A DNA stretch of 64,000 bases from the NCBI RefSeq assembly GCF_021513215.1, contig NZ_CP090975.1, positions 1,233,501 to 1,297,500 on the forward strand, given 5' to 3'. The stretch comes from Suttonella sp. R2A3 (GTDB lineage: Bacteria > Pseudomonadota > Gammaproteobacteria > Cardiobacteriales > Cardiobacteriaceae). Positions 1-10,345 of the stretch are shown piece after piece. Position numbers and translations under genes: made by a program. Within the stretch, counting starts at the first letter, position 1. Every line of letters begins with the position of its first letter. The notes under the pieces were generated by a model that saw only the letters and a list, made by a program, of their open reading frames with translations, was not told the DNA's origin and did not search any database.

Positions 1-428
1 ATTGTGATTACGACACCGATAACTGGTTTGAGCGCGCTAAAGGGATGGAATTTGAGCCTGAGCGCGGTATCCGCTGCACAATGTGTTTTGACATGCGTTT
101 TGAGCGCACCGCGCTATACGCCCATGAAAACGGCTTCCCGATCATCACCAGCTCGTTAGGGATTTCTCGTTGGAAGAATATGAAACAAATCAATGAGAGC
201 GGTGAGCGCGCAGCCGAGCCGTATCCCGATGTGCAGTACTGGACGTTCAACTGGCGCAAAAAAGGCGGTTCGCAGCGAATGATCGAGATCAGCAAACGTG
301 AGCAGTTTTATATGCAAGAGTATTGCGGTTGCGTGTATTCGCTACGTGACAGCAACGCTCACCGCCTCTCGCAAGGCCGCGATAAAATTAAAATCGGGGT
401 TAAATATTACGGCGAAGAGACCGATTAA
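1..428 (+). CDS. queH: Epoxyqueuosine reductase QueH, C-terminal part (cut by window start)
   Basis: QueH (DUF208 family) is a cytosolic metalloenzyme that reduces epoxyqueuosine to queuosine in the last step of tRNA wobble-base modification; it is unrelated to QueG. The reading frame is open from base 3, so the N-terminus, with the first cysteine pair expected in the family, lies outside the window. Visible family hallmarks are the NWFERAKG stretch, the CTMCFDMR cysteine pair, the [10 protein letters not shown] segment, the WRKKGGS block and the YCGCVYS pair near the C-terminus. The stop codon overlaps the stop of the convergent ubiK gene. Identification is confident from these motifs; only the start is unknown. 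Confidence 0.93.
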   Translation, partial: CDYDTDNWFERAKGMEFEPERGIRCTMCFDMRFERTALYAHENGFPIITSSLGISRWKNMKQINESGERAAEPYPDVQYWTFNWRKKGGSQRMIEISKREQFYMQEYCGCVYSLRDSNAHRLSQGRDKIKIGVKYYGEETD

Positions 429-670
429 GACTGCTTCGCCTCAAGTTCATTAATCCGACGTTCGAGCTCAGCAACGCGCGCTTCAGCCTGAGCGAGCAAA
501 CGCTCTTGCTGGGCAAACTCTTCGCGTGGCACTAAATCAAACTGCGCCAATTTTTCGCTAATCGTTTGTCGCACCATCTGCTTGGCTTCATCATTAAGCG
601 GGCGCACTGATTCCGGTAAATGAGCCTCAATTTGACTGGCGATAAACGCAAAAGGATTTTTCTTTAACAT
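425..670 (-). CDS. ubiK: Ubiquinone biosynthesis accessory factor UbiK (YqiC/BMFP family)
   Basis: A small acidic protein of 81 residues, the usual size for UbiK. It starts with an N-terminal amphipathic segment containing [10 protein letters not shown] and ends in a heptad-rich coiled coil (roughly residues 45-80, with [19 protein letters not shown]). In the family it forms trimers and works with UbiJ in the soluble lipid-binding Ubi complex that makes ubiquinone under aerobic conditions. Its stop overlaps that of the convergent queH, and it lies 62 bases downstream of metY on the same strand, so co-transcription is possible. No cofactor-binding motif is expected or seen. Confidence 0.88.
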   Translation of the reverse strand: MLKKNPFAFIASQIEAHLPESVRPLNDEAKQMVRQTISEKLAQFDLVPREEFAQQERLLAQAEARVAELERRINELEAKQS

Positions 671-732
671 AAAAACTCCATATCGTTAGTTTACGCGCCA
701 GTTTATCAGAAAGGCCGCTCGCTATCTGTGAT

Positions 733-2004
733 TTAAACCTTTGCTAAGGCCTGCTCAATGTCAGCAATAATGTCCTCGACGTCTTCAATCCCGATTGACA
801 GGCGCACCAAACCTTCACTCACACCCGCGCTCGCCAATTCTTCGGCATTGAGCTGGCGGTGGGTCGTGCTTGCTGGATGACACGCCAGAGTTTTGGTATC
901 GCCGATATTAACCAGTCGATAAATCAGCTCGAGCGCATCAATAAAGCGCCCACCAGCCTCAACACCACCTTCTAATTCAAAGCTTAAGATGCTTGAGGCC
1001 TTGCCTCCACAGATTTTATCTGCAGTCGCACGATACGGGCTACCCTCAAGTGTTGCGTAGTGTACTTTGCTGACCTTAGGCTGCTTCACTAACCACTGGG
1101 CAATCTTTTCCGCATTCTCACAGTGGCGATCCATGCGTAGCGCTAAGGTTTCCAAACCTTGCATGATTTGAAACGCGTTAAATGGCGATAGGGCCGAACC
1201 CGTATTGCGCAGTGGCACCACGCGGCAACGCCCGATATACGCCGCCTCTCCTAAAGCTTCGGTATAAACCACCCCATGATAAGACGGATCGGGTTCATTG
1301 AGCATCGGGAAACGCTCGGCGTGTTTTTGCCAAGGGAAGGTGCCTGAATCGACAATCATGCCGCCGATGGTTGTACCATGCCCACCAATATATTTGGTCA
1401 GTGCATGAACGACAATATGCGCGCCATGCTCAAACGGGCGACAGAGATAAGGGGTTGCCACGGTGTTATCAACGATCAGCGGGATACCGTGCGCATTAGC
1501 AATCTCAGCCCAGCGCGCAATATCGACCACATTCCCTGCTGGGTTACCGATCGACTCACAATAAAGCGCTTTGGTCTTATCATCGATTGAGGCTTCAATC
1601 TTATCGTAGTCATCATGGGCAACCATGCGCACTTCAATGCCTTGATTTGGAAAAGAGTGGGCAAAAAGATTGTATGTGCCGCCATAAAGTTGCGCGGTGG
1701 AAATAATATTACTACCCACATTGGCGATGGCTTGAATCGCATAGGTTATCGCGGCCATACCAGAAGCAACAGCCAATCCAGCAATACCACCTTCAAGCGC
1801 AGCAACACGCTCTTCTAACACAGCATTGGTCGGATTCATGATCCGTGTATAGATATTGCCTTGCACCTTAAGATCAAAGAGATCCGCACCGTGTTGCGTA
1901 TCATCAAACGTGTAGGAGGTGGTTTGATAGATTGGCACCGCAGCGGATTTTGTGGTGGGGTCGCCTTGATAACCGGCGTGGATAGCAGTCGTTGCAAATT
2001 TCAT
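733..2004 (-). CDS. metY: O-acetylhomoserine sulfhydrylase (Cys/Met metabolism PLP enzyme)
   Basis: A 423-residue fold-type I PLP enzyme that makes homocysteine from O-acetylhomoserine and sulfide in direct-sulfhydrylation methionine synthesis. The N-terminus has TTAIHAGY and PIYQTTSY; YTRIMNPTN (about residues 52-60) and ASGMAAI are phosphate-binding and active-site blocks; the internal-aldimine lysine is K204 in HALTKYIGGHG. The length of about 420 and the long middle section are typical of MetY rather than the shorter MetB/MetC. A GAGG-type ribosome site precedes the ATG. The upstream region carries a perfect inverted repeat (2071-2090). MetY makes the homocysteine that MetE, at 22.3 kb in this window, can methylate. 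Confidence 0.93.
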   Translation of the reverse strand: MKFATTAIHAGYQGDPTTKSAAVPIYQTTSYTFDDTQHGADLFDLKVQGNIYTRIMNPTNAVLEERVAALEGGIAGLAVASGMAAITYAIQAIANVGSNIISTAQLYGGTYNLFAHSFPNQGIEVRMVAHDDYDKIEASIDDKTKALYCESIGNPAGNVVDIARWAEIANAHGIPLIVDNTVATPYLCRPFEHGAHIVVHALTKYIGGHGTTIGGMIVDSGTFPWQKHAERFPMLNEPDPSYHGVVYTEALGEAAYIGRCRVVPLRNTGSALSPFNAFQIMQGLETLALRMDRHCENAEKIAQWLVKQPKVSKVHYATLEGSPYRATADKICGGKASSILSFELEGGVEAGGRFIDALELIYRLVNIGDTKTLACHPASTTHRQLNAEELASAGVSEGLVRLSIGIEDVEDIIADIEQALAKV

Positions 2005-2070
2005 GGAGAGGCCTCATCGTTGGGTTAAACCTTCAGCATAACCCAAAGATTCATGCACAACAATAACCCT

Positions 2071-2090
2071 TTCGCATGAACTTATGCGAA
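2071..2090. promoter_or_regulatory. Perfect inverted repeat upstream of metY, candidate operator
   Basis: TTCGCAT and ATGCGAA form a perfect 7-bp inverted repeat with a 6-base spacer, 66-86 bases upstream of the metY start. There is no T-run beside it, so it does not look like a terminator for ppk2. The half-site ACTTATGC also occurs upstream of metE. It is not a canonical MetJ or MetR site; the role as an operator is inferred. Confidence 0.4.
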
Positions 2091-2120
2091 ATTATCATGA
2101 ATTAACAAACGCATCGGGGC

Positions 2121-3302
2121 TTAATCTGATTTCTTTTTGCTTTTAACCTTAGGCGCAATATCCACAGCGGCTTTAATTTTACCTTCGCTGATTTCATAGA
2201 GTGCGCCAGCGCGGCCAACCAACAATGGATCAATCGCGCTAATCTGCTCTTCGTCTTTACTGTCATAAGGCAACTTATGCAGCACATAGCGAATCGCATT
2301 TAAGCGCGCACGTTTTTTACAATCGGATTTCACCACAATCCACGGAGATTCCGCAGTATCGGTATGGAAGAACATCGCTTCTTTTGCCTCGGTATAGTCT
2401 TCCCACTTATCTAATGAGGCTTTATCAATCGGGCTGAGTTTCCATTGTTTCAGTGGGTGCTGCTCGCGGGAAGCAAAGCGGCGGCGCTGCTCATCACGGC
2501 TCACTGAAAACCAGAATTTAATCACAAAAATTCCGCTGCGAATGAGGTTACGCTCAAAATCGGGCACTTGGCGCATAAATTCATTGTATTGATCATCGCT
2601 ACAGAACCCCATCACCCGCTCAACGCCGGCGCGGTTATACCAAGAACGGTCAAAAAGCACGATTTCGCCTTTAGTCGGCAAATGCTGAACATAACGCTGA
2701 AAATACCACTGGCCTTGTTCCTGCTCGGTCGGTTTCTCTAGCGCCACAACCCGCGCACCACGAGGATTAAGATGCTCCATCATGCGCTTAATTGTACCGC
2801 CTTTACCAGCCGCATCACGCCCTTCAAAGAGAATCACCACCTTCTGGCCAGTTTCTTTGACCCATTTTTGCAGCTTTAACAGCTCAACCTGTAAATGATA
2901 TTTCTGCTTTTCATAGGTCTTACGACGCATGCGATTTTTATACGGATACACCCCTTCGCGCCAGTTATCGACCAATTCATCATCGGACTTGACGCCGGTT
3001 TGCGCCACATTGGCTAGCGAATGCTTCACAAACAATTTATGCAAAATTTCCAAATCATCCGGTGATGCGCCTTCAAAAATAGCATCTAAATGCCCCACCA
3101 CCTCACTCACTTTTCCCGCTTTCATATCGCGCTCAATAAGTTCACGGAGCGCGACTTCTTTGCGACGAATCGCGCGTTCGGTCTTGCTCTCTGTTTCATG
3201 AGTTTCTACATTAGGATCAGCCGGTTTGTTGATGGCTTCTAATGCATCTTCAGGCATTTTAGCGTTACTTTTGTTTGCCTTGCTATTGGGTGATTTAGCC
3301 AT
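2121..3302 (-). CDS. ppk2: Polyphosphate kinase 2
   Basis: A PPK2-family enzyme that transfers phosphate between polyphosphate and nucleoside diphosphates, thought to use polyphosphate to regenerate GTP or ATP. The P-loop GRDAAGKGG is at residues 161-169, and the Walker B region LFDRSWYNR is near residues 216-224, followed by the lid segment. At 393 residues it is longer than many PPK2 proteins because of a roughly 100-residue N-terminal extension: residues 1-45 are low-complexity and rich in Lys, Asn and Glu, and the rest is helical. It is flanked by its own intergenic regions and appears monocistronic. The start ATG is supported by a weak GGAGG-like site. Substrate preference cannot be read from sequence alone. 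Confidence 0.92.
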   Translation of the reverse strand: MAKSPNSKANKSNAKMPEDALEAINKPADPNVETHETESKTERAIRRKEVALRELIERDMKAGKVSEVVGHLDAIFEGASPDDLEILHKLFVKHSLANVAQTGVKSDDELVDNWREGVYPYKNRMRRKTYEKQKYHLQVELLKLQKWVKETGQKVVILFEGRDAAGKGGTIKRMMEHLNPRGARVVALEKPTEQEQGQWYFQRYVQHLPTKGEIVLFDRSWYNRAGVERVMGFCSDDQYNEFMRQVPDFERNLIRSGIFVIKFWFSVSRDEQRRRFASREQHPLKQWKLSPIDKASLDKWEDYTEAKEAMFFHTDTAESPWIVVKSDCKKRARLNAIRYVLHKLPYDSKDEEQISAIDPLLVGRAGALYEISEGKIKAAVDIAPKVKSKKKSD

Positions 3303-3435
3303 TGCGACCTCCTAATTATGCTAAAAGGATATGATAACATTTTTTAATGTTGTTCGGCGCTAATTTTAGTGCTTGATTAACTTTAAGGAAGGCGCTAAAG
3401 TGTTACTGATTATTCACCTTACATAAGAAGGACTT

Positions 3436-3948
3436 ATGAAACGCTTCCTGCTACTTGTAATCGCGTGCCTCAGTTTGATTGGCACAGCGAGTGCCATGAA
3501 TCTCCCCTCAATCGAGAAACTCGACGACAGCGAACTCTATGTTCCTAGCCGCAAAGCGGTTGAAGCAACCTTAGATAAAATGCAGGTTCGCTATGAAATC
3601 GACGTCGATGGCGATATTGAAATCCCTCTCGAGCTTTCGGATTCAGGCGGTTCTCTGTACGTTATCGCCGAAGAAGTGAACGATGGTATGGTTTGGAATT
3701 TACGCATTTTCGCACAATTTTCCACCAAACCAAGTCGTTATGATGACCTCATTGAATACGCGAACGAATGGAATCGAGATACCAAAACCCCGAAATTATT
3801 TATGCTCGACGAAGAAACGATGGTTGCTGAAGCCAATTATCACGTGCAATTCGGCTACAACCCCGATGAGTTCGAGGAAAACTACTACTATTTCTTGATT
3901 AGCAACCTGGAAGATATTCTCAGCGCAACTTATAACGAGCGCATCTAA
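3436..3948 (+). CDS. Secreted YbjN-domain protein
   Basis: A 170-residue protein with a clear Sec signal peptide (MKRFLLLVIACLSLIGTASA, cleavage after residue 20) followed by an acidic domain of the YbjN / type III secretion chaperone-like fold. Family-like features are the paired tyrosines and the segment around SLYVIAEEVNDGMVWNLRIFAQF, with a helix ending in EWNRDTKTPKLFML. YbjN proteins have been linked to sensory or stress phenotypes but have no settled biochemical function. The gene stands alone, with an AAGGA-type ribosome site and a strong terminator directly after it. Export to the periplasm is inferred from the signal peptide. Confidence 0.75.
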   Translation: MKRFLLLVIACLSLIGTASAMNLPSIEKLDDSELYVPSRKAVEATLDKMQVRYEIDVDGDIEIPLELSDSGGSLYVIAEEVNDGMVWNLRIFAQFSTKPSRYDDLIEYANEWNRDTKTPKLFMLDEETMVAEANYHVQFGYNPDEFEENYYYFLISNLEDILSATYNERI

Positions 3949-3962
3949 GCACTATCTTAATC

Positions 3963-3993
3963 AAAAAAACTCGGCATCACTGCCGAGTTTTTT
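3963..3993. terminator. Bidirectional intrinsic terminator
   Basis: A-run, stem ACTCGGCA / TGCCGAGT with loop TCAC, then a T-run. The A and T tracts on both sides let it serve both the YbjN-type gene (plus strand) and the convergent EF-G-like gene (minus strand). Confidence 0.88.
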
Positions 3994-4000
3994 ATGCGCG

Positions 4001-6062
4001 CTATTCTTCTTCTGGCACCTGTTGATAGGCAGCCATCAAGCTTTGCTGCATAGCATGTGGTACCGCTTCATAATGCGACAAGGCTAAGGTGTAACGGCCT
4101 TGTCCGGCGGTTAGCGCATGAAGACGGGTTTGATAATCGGCCAATTCAGCCATCGGCGCATTCGCGGTAATACTCATCCCGCCGCGACTGTGGCTGTCTG
4201 TGCCGCTGACCATGCCACGTCGGCCGGCGAGATCACCGGTAATATGACCAATCGCCTCTTCCGAGCAACGAATGTTCAGGCGCGCAATCGGCTCTAGAAC
4301 TTGAGGTTCTGCCGCACGAATCGCGCGCTGAAAGGCCTTTTTTACCGGCGCTGACAAACGCGACTTCTTTACTATCAACGCTATGATGTTTGCCGTCATA
4401 AACCGTTACCCGCACATCAACCACCGGATAACCCGCGATCGCGCCTTCAGAAAGCACTTCACGAATGCCTTTCTCTACAGCCGGGATAAATTGCCCCGGG
4501 ATGACGCCGCCTTTGACCGCATCAATAAATTCAAAGCCTTCTCCGCGCGCTAACGGCTCAATACGCAGGTGTACCTCACCAAACTGCCCAGCACCACCGC
4601 TTTGTTTTTTATGACGGTATTGCCCTTCTGCTGCTTGGGTAATCGTTTCGCGGTACTCAATTTGTGGTGGCGCGGTGTCGACTTCAAACTGATGCTGGCT
4701 GCGTAGCCGCTCAAGCAGCGAACGCAGATGTAAATCACCCAAACCATAAAGGACTGTCTCATTGGTGCTGGCAATATGGGTTAAGCGCAAGCAAGGGTCT
4801 TCAGCGACCATTTTATTGAGTACTTCCCACAGCCGCTGTTCATCGCTTTGCTGCTGTGGCGTCAGTGCTAGACCATGCATTGGCATCGGGAAATTCAGCG
4901 GTTTCAGGCGAATATGAACATCTTCCGGGGCGTCGTGTAACACCGCATCAAACGCTAAATCTTCCACCTTAACCAGACTACAAATATCACCTGGAACAGC
5001 GGCTTCTAAGTTGATTTGCTGTTTGCCTTGTTGCACATATAGATGGGCGACTTTAAACGGCTTGCGCGCATCACCAATATAGAGCTGACTGCCCGGGCGA
5101 ATCGTCCCTTGGTGCACCCGAACCGCAGCAATTTTGCCAACATAGGGATCGATGCGGATATTAAACACATGCGCCAGCACATGCGCGGCCGGATCGGGGT
5201 CAGCAAGTAATGGCACAGCGTCCTCTTCCTCACCTTGTAAAAAGGTGGCCGGATTGCTCTCACACGGACTCGGCAACAGTTTATCGATTACCTCAAGCAG
5301 CGCGTCCACCCCCGCGCCTGTTTCAGCCGAAACAAAACACACCGGAATCAAATGGCCTTCTGCTAAAGCTTGCTCAAGCGGTGCGTGCAGTTCAGTGGCT
5401 GGAATATCGCCATCCTCGAGATAGCGCTCTAAAAACGCCTCATCAACATCCACCACTTGTTCTACCAAGGCATTATGTGCGGCGCTAACATCACCAAAAT
5501 CGCTTTGCCCTTTGCGGTTAAAAAAGCAATCCACTACATCACGAGCGCCATCGACCGGTAAATTAACCGGCAAACACTCACGACCAAATACTTCTTGGAT
5601 TTCTGCGAGCAACGCCGGCAGATCCGCCTCATGACTATCCATTTTATTGACAATCACCATGCGATCCATCTGTCGATCAGCGGCATAACGCATCATGCGT
5701 TGCGCCAGTGGATCAACACCAATTGCCGCATTAACCACAATCGCCGCTGTTTCCACCGCTTCAAGAGCCGCCATACTGTGGCCGATAAAATCAAGCATGC
5801 CGGGTGTATCGAGCAAATGCACGCGCGCATCCTGATAATGATAATGCAATAAGGCAGTATGCAAAGAATGTTGCTGAGCGATTTCCTGGGCATCAAAATC
5901 GCTGACCGTTGAACCTCGCGCTACCGAACCCGCGCTGGCAATCGCCCCAGCTTGGGTTAATAAAGCTTCTGCTAAAGTCGTTTTTCCGACACCACTCGCG
6001 CCAACCAAGGCCAAGGTACGGATATTATCGACTGCCATCGCAGCAAGGGAAGCATTTGCCAT
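4001..6062 (-). pseudogene. Elongation factor G-like translational GTPase, frameshifted near the C-terminus
   Basis: This is an EF-G paralogue (FusA2-like, 'elongation factor G-like' group), not the housekeeping fusA. The first frame runs 6062 to about 4340 and holds G1 GASGVGKTTL (residues 21-30), G3 DTPG, G4 NKMD, G5 SAETG, domain II, and domain IV with KKQSGGAGQFGEVHLRIEP. The C-terminal domain continues in another frame down to 4001 (KKAFQRAIRAAEPQVLEPI onward). The slip is at a run of six identical bases at 4338-4343 (A on the coding strand); five would restore the frame. Without repair the protein ends in about 30 unrelated residues and loses its domain V. Sequencing error, phase variation or true decay are all possible. 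Confidence 0.85.
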
Positions 6063-6287
6063 AACGAACTCCTAAGCTTTATCAGGTCTATTGATATCAT
6101 AATTTAACAAAGCTGATAAAGAAAGCGTTATCTAGCATTTTCTGCTGCCGCAGCATCATTCATACTCGGTAGCATAAATAGCCCCGGTTATCTCTTGTTT
6201 TTAAACCAATTATTAGAAGGCGCAAGGAGATGAAAAGGGCGTAAACGCGCGATACGGCATCTAGTCGTCATAGAGCTGCCGCTGGGG

Positions 6288-7532
6288 CTAGCGAGTCACC
6301 CCATCGCTGAGCACAATAAATTTTTGACAGGTAAGCCCTTCAACACCCACCGGCCCGCGCCAATGGATTTTATCGGTGCTGATGCCGATTTCCGCACCTA
6401 ATCCGTATTCGTAGCCGTCTGAAAAACACGTCGGGGTATTGACCATCACCGAAGCGGCATCGACTTCACGCAAAAAGCGCTGCGCGGTATCGAGTTGTTC
6501 GGTGACGATACATTCGGTATGGCGCGATCCGTAGCGTGCAATATGCGCACAAGCTGCCTCATAATCTAGCACTATTTTAATCGCGATGATTGGCGCTAAG
6601 TATTCTGTGCTCCAGTCGTCTTCGTTTGCTGCGTGTGCCTCGTTAATCAACGCCTGGGTTTGCGAGCAGCCACGCATCTCAACGCCTTTTTTGCGATAAA
6701 TCTCAGCAATTTTAGGTAAAAAATCTGCCGCGATATTTTGGTGAACGAGTAACGTTTCTGTCGCCCCACAAATACCGTAGCGATACGTTTTCGCGTTATC
6801 AGCAACCCTGAGTGCTTTTTCAAGATCTGCCGCCACGTCAATATAGGTATGACACAGGCCATCAAGGTGTTTGATCACCGGCATTTTCGCCTGCTCACTA
6901 ACCAGTTGTACCAAGCCTTTACCACCGCGTGGAATGACGACATCAATGTATTGCGCGGCATTGAGCAGCTCGCTGACTAACGCGCGATCGGTATCTGGCA
7001 CTAATTGAATGGCATGCGGTGAAAGTTCAGCCTCGCTTAAGCCTTCTTGAATGGCTGCCATAATCGCTCGGTTGCTATGAATCGCCTCTGAACCACCACG
7101 CAGGATCGCTGCATTGCCTGATTTGAGACACAAGGCCGCTGCATCAGCGGTCACATTCGGCCGCGATTCGTAAATAATTCCAATCACCCCGAGCGGCACG
7201 CGCATCCGTCCAATCTGTAGCCCTTTATCATTTGTGCGCATCCCGCTGATCTCCCCCACCGGATCAGGCAGGCCGGCAATTTGCCGAATGCCGTCGATCA
7301 TTGCATCGATCCGCGCATCAGTCAGCGTTAATCGATCAAGTAAGGCTTCAGATAACCCTTTTTCTTGGCCAGCAGCAACATCTTGTTGATTGGCTGATTG
7401 AATGTTTGCCCGCGCCGAATCTATCGCACCCGCCATCGCTTCTAGCGCTTCGCGTTTACGCGCATTACCAAGGATTGCCAGACTGCGTGCGCTGCGTTGG
7501 GCTTGTTCGCCAAGAGTAGTGATGATGCTCAT
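6288..7532 (-). CDS. proA: Glutamate-5-semialdehyde dehydrogenase (gamma-glutamyl phosphate reductase)
   Basis: ProA reduces gamma-glutamyl phosphate with NADPH in the second step of proline synthesis. The aldehyde-dehydrogenase fold is recognisable throughout: [38 protein letters not shown], and the catalytic cysteine region [13 protein letters not shown], followed by the C-terminal [13 protein letters not shown] block typical of ProA. I chose the ATG at 7532 (414 residues); a GTG three codons earlier is possible, as neither has a clear ribosome site. The gene stands alone, without proB next to it. The roughly 220 bases between it and the EF-G-like gene show no coding or RNA signal that I can recognise. 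Confidence 0.94.
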   Translation of the reverse strand: MSIITTLGEQAQRSARSLAILGNARKREALEAMAGAIDSARANIQSANQQDVAAGQEKGLSEALLDRLTLTDARIDAMIDGIRQIAGLPDPVGEISGMRTNDKGLQIGRMRVPLGVIGIIYESRPNVTADAAALCLKSGNAAILRGGSEAIHSNRAIMAAIQEGLSEAELSPHAIQLVPDTDRALVSELLNAAQYIDVVIPRGGKGLVQLVSEQAKMPVIKHLDGLCHTYIDVAADLEKALRVADNAKTYRYGICGATETLLVHQNIAADFLPKIAEIYRKKGVEMRGCSQTQALINEAHAANEDDWSTEYLAPIIAIKIVLDYEAACAHIARYGSRHTECIVTEQLDTAQRFLREVDAASVMVNTPTCFSDGYEYGLGAEIGISTDKIHWRGPVGVEGLTCQKFIVLSDGVTR

Positions 7533-7724
7533 AGAAACCACAATAAAAAGCTCAAACCACCATCATAGCGTAAAGCGTTTTTTTTGAAGATAAAAAACCA
7601 GCATCTTTGATAAATGTGCACTAGTCCATCATAAGTTAATTGATAAACCATAGACAGCTTCTCTAGTCAGCTCATTAGCTAACTGTTTATTACCCAACAC
7701 AGCCTGTTAAGCGCTAAGAATCCG

Positions 7725-7752
7725 TTGACAAAAATAATATTTTATTTATATT
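7725..7752 (+). promoter_or_regulatory. Sigma70-type promoter of the RND exporter operon
   Basis: TTGACA at 7725-7730, a 16-base AT-rich spacer, and TATATT at 7747-7752. The consensus -35 box and suitable spacing lie 30-60 bases before the GTG start of the exporter gene. Confidence 0.6.
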
Positions 7753-7783
7753 AGAAATATATGAATTAATAAAAGATACTGCC

Positions 7784-10345
7784 GTGAAACAATCTCTCAT
7801 CCGCTTTTCAACCAGCCACCCTCGACAGATATTTGCCCTAACCGCCGTGCTGTGTGTGGTTTCTTTATTGCTAATGCTACGCGTCAGTGTTGATACCGAT
7901 CCAGAGAACATGCTGCCACACGACCATCCTGCACGCGTTATCCATGATGAAATCAAACAGCGCTTTAATTTATCCGACATGATTGTGGTCGGCTTGGTGA
8001 ACAATGATCATGCCAACGGGGTTTATAACCCGCAAACCTTACAAAATCTCAAAACATTATCTGATGAGATCGCTACCATTGATGGCGTAGTAGCGGATGA
8101 TTTAATGAGCTTGGCAACAAGCGATAATATCACCCAGACTGATACCAATACGATCTCTTTTCACTGGATGATGAACCCTGCCCCAACCGATCAAGCACAG
8201 GCTGATTTGATTCAAGGTTGGGTTGATCGTCTACCAATGATTCAAAACACGTTGGTTTCCGGCGACCATAAAGTGGCAGGGATTTATATTCCGATCACTG
8301 CCAAAGACCAAAGCTACCAAATTTATCAGCAATTACAGGAGCAGATTGCGCTATTGCCCGATAACGGAGACGATTATTATGTGACGGGTTTGCCGGTTGC
8401 TGAAGATACCTTTGGTGTGGAAATGTTCACCCAAATGGCGATTTCCGCACCTGCTGCCGCAGCATTAATCTTTGCGCTGATGTTGTGGTTTTTCCGTAGC
8501 GCTGTACTGGTTGCTGCACCGATGATCGTCGCTATGGCTACCGTGATCATCACCATGGGATTGATGATTGGCTTAGGCTTTCCTGTGCACATCATGTCAT
8601 CGATGATCCCGATCTTTTTGATGCCGATCGCGGTAGTAGACGCCGTGCATATGCTTTCTGATTTTAGCGATCATTACCGTAGTGGTGTAGATAAAGTAAG
8701 GCTGATTAGCGATGGCGTACGCCGCTTATTCCGCCCGATGCTATTCACCTCTATCACGTCATTGGTCGGCTTTGTTTCGCTCAACACCGCCAATATTCCA
8801 CCAGTACGTGTCTTTGGTAGCTTTGTCGGTATCGGTATTGCGGTCGCCTTTTTATTAACCATCACGTTTATCCCCGCTTATATTGCGAGTCTGTCAGATC
8901 AGCGACTAAACAAAATGGCTGAGCGCGCTCAAAAAAGCGATGAATCAGGCTCGCTACTGGCACATTTTCTGCGCACGCTATCAGCACCTATCATTCGTCA
9001 TAGCCGGTTGATTTTAATCGTTATGGTGGTCTCGTTAGGTATCAGTGCGTGGGGCATCAGCCGCATTGTCATCAACGACAACCCGATCAATTGGTTTGAG
9101 TCGTCGCACCCTATTCGTCAGGCAGACAAAGTGCTTAACGAGCATTTTGCTGGTACTTATGAAGCCTTTTTGAGCTTCAAAGCTAGCGATCAAGATCAGA
9201 ATGCACTTGTCAAAGCCGTAAATATGCCGCTAGCAGCCGTTTCACAGCCAGTACGTGAGCGTTGGCAGGAGTTACTCACAGAGCATACCGACGAAGGTAA
9301 GCTCGATGTTTGCGCGCTCAACAACGCATTAGTTGATGAGGCTTTTATGAGTGAGACAGACCAACAAGCGGACTGGGAGGCTTTGAGTGCAGCCGTGGGA
9401 CAGTACACCGACCAACAAAAAACCTTCCTCCAGCCCAATCAATTGGCGTATTTAGAGCAAGTACAACAGGCGTTGATCGACTCTGGCTATGTAGGCAAAG
9501 CATCTTCGGTCGTTGATTTATTGAAAACAGTCAACCGCGAGCTTATCAGCGGCGAGGAACAAGATTATCGCCTGCCTGAAAGTGCCGCAGCTGGTGCGCA
9601 AGCAGTTCTAACCTTACAAAGTTCGCATAAGCCAAATGATGTGTGGCATATGGTTACACCAGATTATCAATCTGCGGTGATCTGGCTACAGCTCACTTCT
9701 GGTGATAACCAAGATATGAGCAAAGTGATCGATTATATGGATATGTGGTTTGCCGAGCATCCTGTGCCACAAGGTATAGAACGACAATGGAGCGGCCTAA
9801 CCTACATCAATATGGTTTGGCAAGATGCGATGGTAAGCGGGATGTTAAGTAGCTTAGCAGCTTCTTTTGTCATCGTTGCGTTGATGATGATCTTCCTATT
9901 CCGCTCGTTCACCTGGGGGCTGATCGCAATGATACCGCTCACTGTAACCATTACCTTTATCTATGGCTTGATTGGCCTGATCGGTAAAAACTATGACATG
10001 CCTGTAGCTGTGCTATCTGCGCTCACCTTGGGCATGAGTGTCGACTTTGCCATCCATTTTATTGAACGAAGCAAACTGGTCAGCGACCCTAAAAATTGGC
10101 GCCAAGGTCTGCGTGAGGTCTATGAAGAGCCCGGACGAGCGATTAGCCGCAACGCAATTGTTATTGCGCTCGGATTTACCCCACTCTTACTCGCACCATT
10201 GGTCCCTTATCAAACAGTCGGCATCTTTATGGCGTCGATCATGATTATTTCGTGCGTCACTACTTTGGTGGTATTACCCGCGCTGGTCTATCAGTTGCGC
10301 GGCTGGTTATTCAAAAATGAAGGAGAAAGTCATGTTTCAAACTAA
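7784..10345 (+). CDS. RND superfamily (MMPL-type) exporter
   Basis: An 853-residue inner-membrane transporter with the two-repeat RND/MMPL layout: one N-terminal TM helix (about residues 15-35), a large periplasmic domain, a cluster of TM helices around 215-400, another single helix near 410-430, a second periplasmic domain, and a final TM cluster around 690-845. The second cluster contains LTLGMSVDFAIHFIER, whose acidic residue in a TM helix is the usual proton-relay position in this superfamily. The start is GTG with a weak ribosome site. It overlaps the next gene by 14 bases and leads an operon with a LolA-like protein and a beta-barrel protein, so a lipid or hydrophobic cargo moved from the inner towards the outer membrane is likely. 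Cargo cannot be named. Confidence 0.85.
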   Translation: MKQSLIRFSTSHPRQIFALTAVLCVVSLLLMLRVSVDTDPENMLPHDHPARVIHDEIKQRFNLSDMIVVGLVNNDHANGVYNPQTLQNLKTLSDEIATIDGVVADDLMSLATSDNITQTDTNTISFHWMMNPAPTDQAQADLIQGWVDRLPMIQNTLVSGDHKVAGIYIPITAKDQSYQIYQQLQEQIALLPDNGDDYYVTGLPVAEDTFGVEMFTQMAISAPAAAALIFALMLWFFRSAVLVAAPMIVAMATVIITMGLMIGLGFPVHIMSSMIPIFLMPIAVVDAVHMLSDFSDHYRSGVDKVRLISDGVRRLFRPMLFTSITSLVGFVSLNTANIPPVRVFGSFVGIGIAVAFLLTITFIPAYIASLSDQRLNKMAERAQKSDESGSLLAHFLRTLSAPIIRHSRLILIVMVVSLGISAWGISRIVINDNPINWFESSHPIRQADKVLNEHFAGTYEAFLSFKASDQDQNALVKAVNMPLAAVSQPVRERWQELLTEHTDEGKLDVCALNNALVDEAFMSETDQQADWEALSAAVGQYTDQQKTFLQPNQLAYLEQVQQALIDSGYVGKASSVVDLLKTVNRELISGEEQDYRLPESAAAGAQAVLTLQSSHKPNDVWHMVTPDYQSAVIWLQLTSGDNQDMSKVIDYMDMWFAEHPVPQGIERQWSGLTYINMVWQDAMVSGMLSSLAASFVIVALMMIFLFRSFTWGLIAMIPLTVTITFIYGLIGLIGKNYDMPVAVLSALTLGMSVDFAIHFIERSKLVSDPKNWRQGLREVYEEPGRAISRNAIVIALGFTPLLLAPLVPYQTVGIFMASIMIISCVTTLVVLPALVYQLRGWLFKNEGESHVSN

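Noticed and set aside
4330-4350. Programmed frameshift in the EF-G-like gene
   Set aside because: The run has no downstream stem or internal SD seen with programmed slippage, and other EF-G-like genes do not use it; simple slip or error is more likely.
6414-6423. GCCGTCTGAA, a Neisseria-type DNA uptake sequence
   Set aside because: I noticed only one copy, inside proA; a real uptake signal would be enriched.
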